Below are positions 19,304 through 28,415 of a stretch of DNA of 64,000 nucleotides, one piece after another. Where the stretch lies: positions 299,277 through 363,276 of the forward strand of contig NZ_JACDZE010000004.1 in NCBI RefSeq assembly GCF_014042165.1, in the 5' to 3' direction. This DNA is from Moheibacter lacus. Its GTDB lineage: Bacteria; Bacteroidota; Bacteroidia; Flavobacteriales; Weeksellaceae. The stretch's first letter is position 1; each line of letters starts with the position of its first letter. The position numbers and the translations under genes are program-made. Under the pieces are notes generated by a model. It was given only the letters and a program-made list of their open reading frames with translations. It had not been told where the DNA came from and searched no databases.

Positions 19304-20068
19304 TTATTTTCCTTCCAAAACCCAACTGTATTTTTTTGTAGCATAGAATTCTGTAAAAATCTCCTCCGATTTTTTCATCAAAACCTCATACTGTTTGGCG
19401 CCATGGCTGATTCTTTTTACACCCAATTCGCCTAATTTTTCATAATCCGGAAGTTCAGGTGTTGTAAAAACATTCAAAGGAATTTTCACTTCACTCAAAA
19501 AAGTTTTCAGATCAGATTCTGATTCAATCAAAGGAACAAAAACCCCATCAGCTCCAGCTTCCGCATAAAGATTGGCTCTGCGTATGGCTTCTTTTAAAGC
19601 ATCTGGATGTTTGGTCGTATAAGTATCAGGACGAGCGTTGATGAAAATTTCGGTTTTGGATTTAATAGCTTTAATTTTCTCAACTAATTTTTCAGCATCT
19701 TCCAACTGTCTTTTCCCATCTACCACTTTTCCGTCTTCCAAATTGATTCCAACTACACCGATTTCGACCAACTTTTCTACATTTTTGGCAACCTGATCGG
19801 GATCGTCCGAATATCCGGCTTCAAAATCTACACTCACCGGAATTTTAACCGCTTTAAGAATTCTTTCTATGACGAAAAACAATTCCTCAAAACGGATGTT
19901 TTCACCATCTTCATAACCCATGGAAAACGCAATGGCATGACTGGAAGTTCCCAATGCTTGGAATCCTGCTTTTTCTGCTAATTTCGCTGAATGTGCGTCC
20001 CAAACATTTCCCAGTAAAAGAGGTTTTTGGTTTTGGTGCAATGCTTTGAATTCTGATAATTGACTCAT
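19304..20068 (-). CDS. Isocitrate lyase / PEP mutase superfamily protein
   Basis: 254 residues, TIM-barrel of the phosphoenolpyruvate mutase/isocitrate lyase superfamily. Recognisable elements: LGNVWDAHSAKLAEKAGF near the N-terminus, VDFEAGYSDDPDQVAKNV with metal-binding Asp/Glu, GINLEDGK and INARPDTY. Family members cleave or form C-C or C-P bonds of 2-oxo or 2-hydroxy dicarboxylic acids. The exact reaction is unknown, and phosphonate-pathway partners are absent. Probably co-transcribed with the HAD gene. Confidence 0.8.
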   Translation of the reverse strand: MSQLSEFKALHQNQKPLLLGNVWDAHSAKLAEKAGFQALGTSSHAIAFSMGYEDGENIRFEELFFVIERILKAVKIPVSVDFEAGYSDDPDQVAKNVEKLVEIGVVGINLEDGKVVDGKRQLEDAEKLVEKIKAIKSKTEIFINARPDTYTTKHPDALKEAIRRANLYAEAGADGVFVPLIESESDLKTFLSEVKIPLNVFTTPELPDYEKLGELGVKRISHGAKQYEVLMKKSEEIFTEFYATKKYSWVLEGK

Positions 20069-20164
20069 GATTTTTAGATTTTAATTTAGGTTCAAATTAC
20101 CTCAAATTCAAATCCGAAATCAGATTTCATCAAGGGTTTAACAAAATTTTCACGTGGAAAGAAT

Positions 20165-20172
20165 TAAATTTG
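20165..20172 (+). promoter_or_regulatory. Putative -7 element TAAATTTG
   Basis: Exact match to the Bacteroidota -7 consensus TAnnTTTG, 23 bases before the dienelactone hydrolase ATG. No good TTG at the -33 position, so support is partial. Confidence 0.4.
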
Positions 20173-20194
20173 AAATTAAATAAAACCCAAATTC

Positions 20195-21037
20195 ATGAAA
20201 TCAAGTAAAAATATTTTATTCGTTCTACTTGTTGGTCTTCTATTTTTTTCGTGTGAAAAAAAAGAAAATGTACCCAATGAAAAACCCGCCCAATCGGTTG
20301 CTGTAAATGATTCGATATTGACCGAAAAAGAAATTTCCTATGACTCCAACGGAAAAAATTTCAAATCCTTTGTGTTTTTTAAAGGGGATTCAACGGTTTC
20401 AAAACCTGTCGTTCTTGTCGTTCCGGAATGGTGGGGCGTTAACGACTATGCCAAAACCAGAGCCAAACAATTGGCAGAAGAAGGTTATTTTGCGATGGCA
20501 GTGGATTTTTATGGCGATGGAAAAGTAGTGGACAATCCGGAAGATGCCCAAAAATTGGCAACCCCTTTCTATGAAAATCCAGCATTGGCCAAACAAGCCT
20601 ACGATGCTGCGAAATCGGAACTATCGAATTTCTCAAATGCTGATACTTCAAAAATGGCGATCATCGGATATTGTTTCGGTGGGGCGCAAGCTTTGAATAT
20701 GGCGCGACAAGATGCGAGTTTAAAAGGAGCGGTGAGTTTTCACGGGAATTTATTGACAGGTGTAAAACCCAATAATAATTCGGTAAAACTATTGGTTCTA
20801 AATGGGGAAGCCGATTCGTTTGTTTCGGCCGAAGAAATTGCCGGATTTAAAGCTGAAATGGATTCTGCCAAAGTCGATTATAAATTTATCAATTATCCAG
20901 GAGCTGTTCATGCTTTTACCAATCCTGATGCCACGGAAATAGGGAAGAAGTTCAATCTCCAAATTGCCTACGATAAAGACGCCGATGAAAAATCATGGAA
21001 AGAATTACAAGATTTCTTGACCGTAATTTTTATGTAA
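20195..21037 (+). CDS. Dienelactone hydrolase family lipoprotein
   Basis: 280 residues. Lipoprotein signal with Cys20 (LLFFSC). The alpha/beta-hydrolase triad of dienelactone hydrolases is visible: Cys160 in GYCFGG, Asp207 in NGEADSFV and His239 in GAVHAF; the WWGVND loop near residue 80 is also typical. Expected to hydrolyse small lactones or esters in the periplasm or at a membrane. Physiological substrate unknown. Followed by a strong terminator. Confidence 0.85.
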   Translation: MKSSKNILFVLLVGLLFFSCEKKENVPNEKPAQSVAVNDSILTEKEISYDSNGKNFKSFVFFKGDSTVSKPVVLVVPEWWGVNDYAKTRAKQLAEEGYFAMAVDFYGDGKVVDNPEDAQKLATPFYENPALAKQAYDAAKSELSNFSNADTSKMAIIGYCFGGAQALNMARQDASLKGAVSFHGNLLTGVKPNNNSVKLLVLNGEADSFVSAEEIAGFKAEMDSAKVDYKFINYPGAVHAFTNPDATEIGKKFNLQIAYDKDADEKSWKELQDFLTVIFM

Positions 21038-21085
21038 TAATATTCCACAAAGCAACACTAAGCAGTCTCAAAGTTTCACAAAAGT

Positions 21086-21123
21086 AAAAAGGATTGATTT
21101 GGTTAAAATCAATCCTTTTTTTT
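21086..21123. terminator. Bidirectional rho-independent terminator
   Basis: Stem GGATTGATTT (21091-21100) with AAATCAATCC (21106-21115), flanked by A- and T-runs. It lies between convergent genes ending at 21037 (+) and 21141 (-). Confidence 0.9.
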
Positions 21124-21140
21124 CTATGTATTTTTCTAAA

Positions 21141-22823
21141 TCAACTCACGATTTTCGCTTCATATTCGCTCTCATTTCCCAAACGGTCAACTGCTTGAAT
21201 GACAATCATATCCAGTCTTTTTCCGTTTTTATGTTTTTGTAAAGTTTGAACGGTGGTTTTGGAATCGAGGATTTCGGTTTCCCATGTTTCACCATATCTT
21301 TTGTACAACAACCAGTGCGAAACATTTTCCTCTTTTTTGAGTGACCAATTGACTTGGATGTTATTTTGTTGATCCGCTAGAAAAAGATCCGGACGCTCTG
21401 AAATCAAGGGTTTTAACCAAGGTGATTTTGGAACCAAAGCTTTTTCTTTATAGGGACCTGCTTTCAATTTATAAAGCATATTGGAATTCAATCCTGCATA
21501 ACTCCAATGTGCAACTCCGGCGCTGTTGGGTACCAATTGTCGTGTCAATTCGATTTGTCGGACAATTTCCGTTGGCTTGTCCGATGTTTTGATTTCAACC
21601 GTATTTAGTCCTGGCCAAAGATGGCGATTGTGCGTGTTTTCAGATTCCCACCATTGCAAAAGCGAACTGAAATTCTGTCTCGGTGCATCTACCGGCCAAT
21701 AAAGCTGTGGTGTAAAATAATCAATCCAACCTTCATTGAGCCATAATTTGGCGTCTGCATAAAGTTCGTCGTATTGGGAAAGTCCACTCACACCATAAGG
21801 TACACCTGATTTCCAAATGCCAAAAGGACTGATGCCAAACTTCACCCAGTTTTTTTCGGATTTGATTTCTTCATAAATGCGTTTGATGAATTGATTGACA
21901 TTTTCTCGGCGCCAATCTGCGCGTGATAAATCTCCACCATTTCGCAGGTATTCATTCCAAGAATCGTTGTCCGGAAAGTCTTTCCCATTGTTATAAGAGG
22001 CATAAGGATAGAAATAATCATCAAAATGAATTCCGTCTATGTCGTAACGTTTGACGATGTCTTTCACTACTTGACTGGCATGGTCTTGTGTCGTCTTTTT
22101 TGCCGGATCAAACCAATACATTCCATTGGCTAAACGGACGATGTCAGATGGCATTTGATGAACCATAGAAGTAGAGGCTACACGACCACCGTTGGTATGA
22201 TGGGCGCGGTAAGGATTTAGCCAAACATGCAGTTCCATTCCTCTTTTATGGCATTCTTCAATCCAAAACTCCAAAGGATCATAATAAGGCGAAGGCGCCT
22301 GACCGTTTTCTCCGGTTAAAAATACAGACCATGGCTCGTATGGACTATCGTACAACGCATCGGCTGAAGGACGAGCTTGAAAAATGACCGCATTGAAATT
22401 GTTTTCTTTTAATTGATCGAGAATATGGATGACTTCTGCTTTTTGTTGATCGGTAGAAAGACCGCGTTTGGAAGGCCAATTGATGTTGGCAACGGTTGCG
22501 ATCCAAGCAGCTCGAAATTCACGGTTGACTTCAGGAAGTGCGATTTTGATTCGTTCTTCAATTTTTTCTTTCTCTTTTTCTGCTTCTTTTTTAGGTTTTC
22601 TAACTACCTGTTCCTCTTCAACCGTTTTGATTTCCTCTTTGGTTTCTTTTGGATTTTCTTTGGTTGTTGTTACTGAAGGCGAATTTGAATCTTGATTTCT
22701 TTCTGGAATTTTTACTTCAGATCTTTGATGAACAGTAGGTTGTGTAGATTTTGTAGCACATGAATGGAAAGTTCCAATCAGGAGTGTTACCGCTATTAGA
22801 AATTTAATCTTTTTCAGATGCAT
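21141..22823 (-). CDS. GH10-like glycosyl hydrolase (GHL10/DUF187 type) lipoprotein
   Basis: 560 residues. Lipoprotein signal with Cys at LLIGTFHSC. It is followed by a low-complexity Lys/Glu linker (about 45-95), then the GHL10 TIM barrel (EFRAAWIATVANINWPS, FQARPSADALYDS, LHVWLNPYRAH, IDGIHFDDYFYPY, GISPFGIW, DYFTPQLYW). A C-terminal beta domain ends the protein. Relatives include E. coli YddW/DigH, which cleaves denuded peptidoglycan glycan strands, so a cell-wall role is plausible. The charged linker probably spans the periplasm. Confidence 0.85.
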   Translation of the reverse strand: MHLKKIKFLIAVTLLIGTFHSCATKSTQPTVHQRSEVKIPERNQDSNSPSVTTTKENPKETKEEIKTVEEEQVVRKPKKEAEKEKEKIEERIKIALPEVNREFRAAWIATVANINWPSKRGLSTDQQKAEVIHILDQLKENNFNAVIFQARPSADALYDSPYEPWSVFLTGENGQAPSPYYDPLEFWIEECHKRGMELHVWLNPYRAHHTNGGRVASTSMVHQMPSDIVRLANGMYWFDPAKKTTQDHASQVVKDIVKRYDIDGIHFDDYFYPYASYNNGKDFPDNDSWNEYLRNGGDLSRADWRRENVNQFIKRIYEEIKSEKNWVKFGISPFGIWKSGVPYGVSGLSQYDELYADAKLWLNEGWIDYFTPQLYWPVDAPRQNFSSLLQWWESENTHNRHLWPGLNTVEIKTSDKPTEIVRQIELTRQLVPNSAGVAHWSYAGLNSNMLYKLKAGPYKEKALVPKSPWLKPLISERPDLFLADQQNNIQVNWSLKKEENVSHWLLYKRYGETWETEILDSKTTVQTLQKHKNGKRLDMIVIQAVDRLGNESEYEAKIVS

Positions 22824-22960
22824 GCAGAATTTGTGTTATAAACCACAAAATAAACGAATTGGAAGCGAGATTAGTATTTAAATTTTGTGAAATTTATACG
22901 ATTTATCTTAATGATATTAACAATTTCAGAAATCTCAGAGTTGCTCATCTTCAATTTAGA

Positions 22961-22987
22961 ACAAAAAAGCACTCCATAAGAGTGCTT
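22961..22987 (-). terminator. Rho-independent terminator of META-domain gene
   Basis: Stem AAGCACTC (22967-22974) pairs with 22980-22987; on the minus strand it is followed by a T6 run. It lies 23 bases past the stop at 23010. Confidence 0.75.
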
Positions 22988-23009
22988 CAATGGGGGATGG
23001 TAGAGGGAG

Positions 23010-23447
23010 TTATTTGGTGTATTTCAAAATTTCCTTACCATTTTTGTCCATGAAAATCAATTGATTTTCAACGATTTTATAAGTGTCTACAGTTTTTAAT
23101 AAATTTAAATATTCGGTTTCTTTCACACCTTCACAATACATTCTGGTCGAACCTATATTGCTAAAGCTCACTTTGTTTTGCACAGTGGTGAAAGTTCCAA
23201 ACATTTGGTTACAACCTGTGTTTCCGGTCAATTTTTTTGAGATGGATTCCAAAACCAAGGTTGGTTTTTTTGTAGGAAAAGCTTCAGAAATCGTCAATTC
23301 TGAGGCATCATCAAAATGACTTAAGTTCCAACTCCCACTTAAATCTAAATTTAAGGTTTGGTTGTCAGTGTTTCCGGTTTGGTTTGTAGAACAAGATTTC
23401 AGGAATAGAAATCCGATGATGGCTGAAATGGTCCATAAATATTTCAT
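23010..23447 (-). CDS. META domain lipoprotein (HslJ-like)
   Basis: 145 residues. Lipoprotein Cys at about 19 (LFLKSC). The META/HslJ fold is shown by LSGSWNLSHF, GNTGCNQMFGTF and STRMYCEG, with the typical paired Cys, and ends ILKYTK. HslJ-type proteins are linked to heat or novobiocin stress in other bacteria, but the molecular role is unknown. Single gene with its own terminator. Confidence 0.85.
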   Translation of the reverse strand: MKYLWTISAIIGFLFLKSCSTNQTGNTDNQTLNLDLSGSWNLSHFDDASELTISEAFPTKKPTLVLESISKKLTGNTGCNQMFGTFTTVQNKVSFSNIGSTRMYCEGVKETEYLNLLKTVDTYKIVENQLIFMDKNGKEILKYTK

Positions 23448-23509
23448 AATGCTGATTTTTGAATATAAATTTCAAAGGTTGTGCCATAAATATTTTTTCG
23501 ACCTCAATC

Positions 23510-23615
23510 TGCGTGACGGATAGTAGTGAAAATCCTTTTTAAAGGTTTGCCTTTAAAAAGATTGCAACGGATAGCCGGGTCAAATGCCGAAGCTTTGCGG
23601 AGGCATTTGACACGC
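23510..23615. repeat. Structured intergenic element with two ACGGATAG motifs and two hairpins
   Basis: ACGGATAG occurs at about 23516-23523 and again at 23567-23574. Between the copies is a perfect 11-bp stem (CTTTTTAAAGG, TTTG loop, 23535-23560); after the second copy is a 10-bp stem (GTCAAATGCC/GGCATTTGAC, 23579-23588 with 23602-23611). The order motif-hairpin-motif-hairpin is too regular for chance. I recall similar sequences between genes in Chryseobacterium-type genomes, so it is probably an interspersed REP-like or RNA element. Confidence 0.6.
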
Positions 23616-23634
23616 CCAAAAAATTGATAGAAAA

Positions 23635-25068
23635 TTATTCTGCTTCGTAATTCAGTGCTTTTTCTTGGTCAAATTCTCCTTCCCATTTAGCAACTACAAC
23701 GGAAGCCAAGCAGTTTCCGATCACATTGACAGAAGTTCTGGCCATGTCCATGAGCTCATCAATTCCCAAAATAGCTGCGATGATGATGACAGGTAACCCA
23801 AATTGATCGGCTGTGGCAATCAAAATGATGAGCGAAGCGCGAGGAACCGCTGCAACTCCTTTACTGGTAATCATGAGTGTCAAACAAATCAACAATTGTT
23901 GTCCAAAAGATAAATCCATTCCGGCGGCTTGAGCGACGAAAATGGAAGCGAGAGATAAATACAAAGTCGTTCCATCGAGATTGAAACTATATCCGGTCGG
24001 AACAACAAATGATACGATCCTTCTTGGAACTCCGAAATCTTCCATGTTGGACATTACTTTTGGGAGCGCGGCGTCTGAACTGGTCGTAGCGAAGGCAATG
24101 GAAACCGGTTCTTTTAAAGCATCTACAAATTGTCTGATCGGAACTTTCATGTACAATGCGATCGGGAGTAGGACGCAAGTCAAAAATACGATCAAGGCAC
24201 CATAGAGCGTTAAAAGCAACATGATCAGGTTTTTAAGGATTTCAATCCCCATGTGACCTACGGTGTAAGCCATTGCAGCTCCAACTCCAATCGGAGCAAA
24301 ATACATGATGATATTGGTGTATTTGAACATGGTTTCTGCCAAACTTTCGGTCAAATCGACCAATGGTTTTCGCTTTTTCTCATCGACCAAGGCAAGCCCG
24401 ATTCCAAATACGACTGCAAAAACGACAATTTGAAGTACTTTGTTTTCATGCATGGATTTGATGATGTTTTCCGGAAATACATCACGGAAAAAAGCTGTGG
24501 TTTTGAAGATCCATTGGACATTTTCAGGTAATTCTGCCAATTCCGCTTTGTCAGCTTCTGCTATAGCACTGGATTTATCGGGTAATTGATGCTGTGGGAT
24601 ATTGGACGTGTCGACACCTCTTCCGGCTTGCGTAATGTTGATTGCGGCAAGTCCTATTAACAGTGCGATGGTCGTAGCCGAATAAAAATAAGCCAATGAC
24701 TTCCAAGCCATACGACCGACTTGTTTCAAATCTGAATGACCAGCGATTCCATATACCAAAGTCGCAAATAGGATAGGTCCAACGATGGTTTTTACAAGTC
24801 GGATGAATCCCTGACTGAGCGGATGCAAAGATTTGGCGAAATTAGGGTAATCATAACCCAAAACTGCTCCCAAAATGATACTGAACAAAATCCATGTCGT
24901 AAGTGATCTTTTTTTGATGCAATAAAAAACCAAACTTAACAGTGTTATCCATCTCGCTCCAAAAAGAACTTCACTTGGTATGATTTCAAAAAGAAAATGA
25001 AGCCCAACCAAAATAGCGGTTAAAGTAATGAGTATGACTGGGATAAGGACATGAAGTCTGTTTTTCAT
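23635..25068 (-). CDS. Dicarboxylate/amino acid:cation symporter (DAACS family)
   Basis: 477 residues, about ten hydrophobic segments. DAACS signatures: AFATTSSDAALPKVM (the serine-rich re-entrant hairpin), PTGYSFNLDGTTLY and the downstream GLPVIIIAAILGIDELMDMARTS region. It imports C4-dicarboxylates or glutamate/aspartate with sodium or protons at the inner membrane; the exact substrate cannot be told. An insertion of about 60 polar residues near 165-220 lies between membrane segments. Single gene. Confidence 0.9.
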   Translation of the reverse strand: MKNRLHVLIPVILITLTAILVGLHFLFEIIPSEVLFGARWITLLSLVFYCIKKRSLTTWILFSIILGAVLGYDYPNFAKSLHPLSQGFIRLVKTIVGPILFATLVYGIAGHSDLKQVGRMAWKSLAYFYSATTIALLIGLAAINITQAGRGVDTSNIPQHQLPDKSSAIAEADKAELAELPENVQWIFKTTAFFRDVFPENIIKSMHENKVLQIVVFAVVFGIGLALVDEKKRKPLVDLTESLAETMFKYTNIIMYFAPIGVGAAMAYTVGHMGIEILKNLIMLLLTLYGALIVFLTCVLLPIALYMKVPIRQFVDALKEPVSIAFATTSSDAALPKVMSNMEDFGVPRRIVSFVVPTGYSFNLDGTTLYLSLASIFVAQAAGMDLSFGQQLLICLTLMITSKGVAAVPRASLIILIATADQFGLPVIIIAAILGIDELMDMARTSVNVIGNCLASVVVAKWEGEFDQEKALNYEAE

Positions 25069-25215
25069 ATAGTCGAATTATAGTGTAATATCATTTTTAT
25101 AATTCAACAAAAATAGATAAATGTGAAAAATATGCAATTTCTCTATTCGAAATTAAAAAATTTTAAACGGTAAATAAACTTAAATTCAACGTTAATTTAT
25201 CAAATCTTCGACGCT

Positions 25216-26070
25216 TTACCTCGGGGTTTCATTTTTACCTCTCCTTTGGAGAGTTCGAAACTGCTTAGTAGTTTCGGGAAGGTGAAATTTTCTAAAAATG
25301 GACTGAATTTCTTTGATTCCGTCAGTCAGGCAAGCAGGTCCCGGCTGGAGGATGATTTCAGATTTGATTTCGTATAATTGGTCGTTTTTGATGGCATTTA
25401 TTGCTTCCCAACCTTTTCTTGCGCGGACTTTTTCCGGTTTGAATTTTTTACCGCACCAAGAGCCGATGATGATATCCGGATTTCGTTTAATGACCAAATC
25501 AGGATCTAAAATCCGATCTTTCCCTAAACTTTTATCGTTCAATTCAGGGAAACAAAGTTCACCGCCGCAGATTTCTATTAATTCGCTCACCCATTGGATG
25601 GAAGAAATTAAAGGATCGTTCCATTCTTCAAAAAAAACTTTGGGACGATAGGGGAAATTTTCAGCATCTTTTTTTGCAGATTCTAAATTTTCAATGTATC
25701 TGTTAACCAATTCATTTCCTTCTTTTTGATTCCCAATCAAGGAACAGAATTGCAAAATCATGCTGAGGGTTTCGCTGATACTTCTGTGATTGAAAATAAA
25801 AACATTGATCCCGTTTTTGATGAGTTCTGCTGCGATGTCGCGTTGTAAATCAGAATAACCAACAACCAAATCAGGTTTTAAGTCGAGGATTTTATCAAAG
25901 TTCGCATCGATAAAATTGGAAACTTTTGGTTTTTCTTTTCTGGCTTTTGGTGGTCGTCTTGTAAATCCACTGATACCCACCAACCGATCTTCTTGACCGA
26001 TTTTATAGAGAATTTCGGTTCCTTCTTCAGTCAGACAGATGATGCGATTTGGGAAATTGGCTTGAAACAT
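25216..26070 (-). CDS. Periplasmic-binding-protein-fold protein, cobalamin-binding-like (BtuF family)
   Basis: 284 residues. BtuF/FecB-type fold: RIICLTEEGTEILYKIG at the start, a FDKILDLKPDLVVGYSDLQ strand-helix, and IIIGSWCGKKF. No signal peptide is present, unusual for a transport protein; many Bacteroidota homologues are the same and are labelled cobalamin-binding or ABC substrate-binding. The last ~20 residues (FRTLQRRGKNETPR) are encoded by a palindromic repeat, so the natural C-terminus may once have been shorter. No ABC permease is adjacent. Confidence 0.75.
   Translation of the reverse strand: MFQANFPNRIICLTEEGTEILYKIGQEDRLVGISGFTRRPPKARKEKPKVSNFIDANFDKILDLKPDLVVGYSDLQRDIAAELIKNGINVFIFNHRSISETLSMILQFCSLIGNQKEGNELVNRYIENLESAKKDAENFPYRPKVFFEEWNDPLISSIQWVSELIEICGGELCFPELNDKSLGKDRILDPDLVIKRNPDIIIGSWCGKKFKPEKVRARKGWEAINAIKNDQLYEIKSEIILQPGPACLTDGIKEIQSIFRKFHLPETTKQFRTLQRRGKNETPR
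25231..25289. repeat. Palindromic element overlapping a gene 3' end
   Basis: Contains CTCTCC-TTT-GGAGAG (25240-25254) and GAAACT-N7-AGTTTC, framed by TTTTACCT on the left and AGGTGAAA on the right, which pair with one G-T wobble. Resembles an interspersed repeat found between genes in Chryseobacterium-type genomes; here the minus-strand gene reads into it. Confidence 0.5.
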
Positions 26071-26162
26071 GGGATAAATTTAGTGGAAATTTTGAAAAGG
26101 AGTGAATTGAAATTGGTTGATAAAATTCAGGAAAATGGCTTAGAAAAGCATTTCTAAATCCT

Positions 26163-26170
26163 TAATTTTG
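26163..26170 (+). promoter_or_regulatory. Putative -7 element TAATTTTG for lpxK-punA
   Basis: Exact TAnnTTTG match ending 17 bases before the lpxK ATG. The -33 region lacks a clear TTG. Confidence 0.4.
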
Positions 26171-26187
26171 CCGATTCATTAAGCAAT

Positions 26188-27231
26188 ATGAATTGGCGAA
26201 AACTTTTACTTCCTTTTTCCGGTCTTTTTTGGATAGGCGTTTCAACTCGAAACCTGCTGTATAAAACGGGATTTTTTAAATCCAAAAAATTTAAAATCCC
26301 TGTGATTTGTATTGGGAATCTATCAACGGGTGGAACCGGAAAATCGCCTCATGTGATTTTAGTAGCCGATTTGTTAAAAGATGAATTGGAAATGGCAATG
26401 TTAAGCCGTGGTTATGGAAGAAAAACTTCGGGTTTGGTCATTGCCAATTATAGTTCCAAAGTGTTTGATATCGGCGATGAACCCTTGCAATTTTTCAATC
26501 GATTTAGAAATAAAATCGTGGTCGCAGTTTCTGAAAATAGAACGATAGGGATCAATCATTTGGTGAAACATTATAAAACCGAAGGAATCTTAATGGATGA
26601 TGGATTCCAGCACCGAAAAGTAAAACCCGGATTCTCAATTTTATTGACCGACTTTCATGAACCCTATACTTCCGATTATCTGCTTCCGGCAGGGAATTTA
26701 CGTGAACCAAGGTCAGGAGCAAAAAGAGCTGACATCATTGTGGTAACCAAATGTCCTGATGCTTTTTCGGTGAAACAAAGAGATGCGATTTTGTCTAAAA
26801 TCAAACCCAAACCGCATCAAAAAGTTTATTTTTCCAAAATAGTTTATTCTAATTCCGCCATTGGATTTCGGTTCACTTTGGAGTCTGACGAATGGCGAGA
26901 TTATGAAGTGGTTTTGGTGACGGGAATTGCCAATTCCAAACCATTTGTGGATTTTGTGAAAGAAAGATTCAAATCCATTCATCATTTGGAATTTAGCGAT
27001 CATCATAATTTTTCAGTGGCTGATGTTCAGAAAATTGACCAACAATATGATAAAATCAAGGCTTTGCAAAAGGTGATTTTGACTACGGAAAAAGACTATA
27101 TGCGGCTGAAAGATGAGTCGGCATTAATTGAAATTTTGTTTTATTTGCCAATTGAAGTTGAATTAAATGATTTTGACGGATTTAAAGAAAATGTATTGAA
27201 TTATGTTAGAAAAAATAAAAGAAGCAGTTGA
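26188..27231 (+). CDS. lpxK: Tetraacyldisaccharide 4'-kinase
   Basis: 347 residues. Phosphorylates the 4' position of the lipid A disaccharide at the inner face of the inner membrane. An N-terminal hydrophobic stretch is followed by the Walker A-like loop NLSTGGTGKS (44-53) and by LSRGYGRKTSG, MDDGFQHRKVKP, LPAGNLREPRSGAKRAD and TTEKDYMRL, all diagnostic of LpxK. Length is normal. The end overlaps the start of punA by 29 bases. Confidence 0.95.
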   Translation: MNWRKLLLPFSGLFWIGVSTRNLLYKTGFFKSKKFKIPVICIGNLSTGGTGKSPHVILVADLLKDELEMAMLSRGYGRKTSGLVIANYSSKVFDIGDEPLQFFNRFRNKIVVAVSENRTIGINHLVKHYKTEGILMDDGFQHRKVKPGFSILLTDFHEPYTSDYLLPAGNLREPRSGAKRADIIVVTKCPDAFSVKQRDAILSKIKPKPHQKVYFSKIVYSNSAIGFRFTLESDEWRDYEVVLVTGIANSKPFVDFVKERFKSIHHLEFSDHHNFSVADVQKIDQQYDKIKALQKVILTTEKDYMRLKDESALIEILFYLPIEVELNDFDGFKENVLNYVRKNKRSS

Positions 27232-28018
27232 GTATATCCGTCCTTTTTTGACGGAACAACCTGAGTTTGTCGTGGTTTTGGGATCTGGGCTAGGGAAACT
27301 TCAAAATGAAGTTCAGGACAAAGTGATCATCGATTATAAAAACATCCCCAATTTCCCACAAACTACAGTGGAAGGCCACAAAGGAAGATTGATTTTTGGG
27401 AAAATAGAAGGGAAACCTTTGTTGATGATGGCGGGAAGATTTCATTATTACGAAGGTTATTCGATGGAAGAAGTTACTTTCCCGATGCGGGTTTTCAAAG
27501 GATTGGGAATCGAAAAAGTGATCCTTTCCAATGCCAGTGGTGGTGTAAATCCTAATTATGAAGTAGGGGATGCCGTGGTGATTTCAGATCATATCAACAT
27601 GATGCCAGAACATCCCTTGCGTGGGAAAAACATAGACGAATTGGGGCCTAGATTTGTGGATATGTCCGAGGCTTATGATAAAAAAATGCGTGAATTTGTC
27701 GTTGATTTCGGAAATAAAAACGGGATTGAAATCAAACAGGGCGTTTATATGGGATTACAAGGTCCTACGTTTGAAACACCTTCTGAATACGGTTTGGTAA
27801 GGATTCTGGGCGCAGATTGTGTGGGAATGAGTACTGTTCCGGAAGTGATCGTCGCCAGACATATGGGCATGCGTGTTTTTTGTATTTCCGTGATTACGGA
27901 TTTAGGTGGTCCTGAAATTGCAATTCCGGTTTCACATGAAGAAGTTTTAAACGCTGCCAATAAAGCGATGCCGAAAATTATCACATTGGTCAAAGGCTTG
28001 ATTGAGAGTGGAATATGA
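27203..28018 (+). CDS. punA: Purine nucleoside phosphorylase (PNP-I, inosine/guanosine type)
   Basis: 271 residues. Cleaves purine nucleosides with phosphate to free base and ribose-1-phosphate. Signatures: VLGSGLG near residue 27 (phosphate site), PTTVEGHKG-like FPQTTVEGHKGRL, SNASGGVNP, QGVYMGLQGPTFETP and VGMSTVPEVIVARH. The start codon lies inside the lpxK coding region (29-base overlap), a coupling often seen in Flavobacteriales. Confidence 0.95.
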   Translation: MLEKIKEAVEYIRPFLTEQPEFVVVLGSGLGKLQNEVQDKVIIDYKNIPNFPQTTVEGHKGRLIFGKIEGKPLLMMAGRFHYYEGYSMEEVTFPMRVFKGLGIEKVILSNASGGVNPNYEVGDAVVISDHINMMPEHPLRGKNIDELGPRFVDMSEAYDKKMREFVVDFGNKNGIEIKQGVYMGLQGPTFETPSEYGLVRILGADCVGMSTVPEVIVARHMGMRVFCISVITDLGGPEIAIPVSHEEVLNAANKAMPKIITLVKGLIESGI

Positions 28019-28105
28019 AAATTATAAATTTTAGATGTTGAATTTTTAAATGGTTGGAAAAAATTCATTTAAAATTTAGAATTTAACATTCAAAATATAG
28101 AAGAA

Positions 28106-28405
28106 ATGTTTGAAAAACTAAAAAAGCGTTGGCAAATAGAAAGTAATTTTCAGTTGATTTTGATATTGATTGTGTTTTCAATCACAGGTTCGGCATCAGC
28201 TTGGGTTTCCAAACCTTTTGTCGAATGGTTGGGAATTTCGAGTGAATCGATGCATCCGGTTTTATTTACCATTTTGCGATTGATTTTGATTTTCCCGATT
28301 TATAACATCATTCTGATCATCATCGGGACGATTTTCGGTCAGTTCCAATTCTTTTGGGCTTTTGAGAAAAAAATGTTTAGTAGATTTACCAGACGAAAAG
28401 CTTAG
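28106..28405 (+). CDS. DUF6787-like small membrane protein
   Basis: 99 residues with two hydrophobic segments (about 17-40 and 55-80) and basic ends (MFEKLKKRWQIESN...FSRFTRRKA). Matches the short conserved membrane protein family of Flavobacteriia named DUF6787. It follows punA after 87 bases of AT-rich DNA containing an imperfect inverted repeat (28030-28097). Function unknown. Confidence 0.7.
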   Translation: MFEKLKKRWQIESNFQLILILIVFSITGSASAWVSKPFVEWLGISSESMHPVLFTILRLILIFPIYNIILIIIGTIFGQFQFFWAFEKKMFSRFTRRKA

Positions 28406-28415
28406 TTAATTGACC

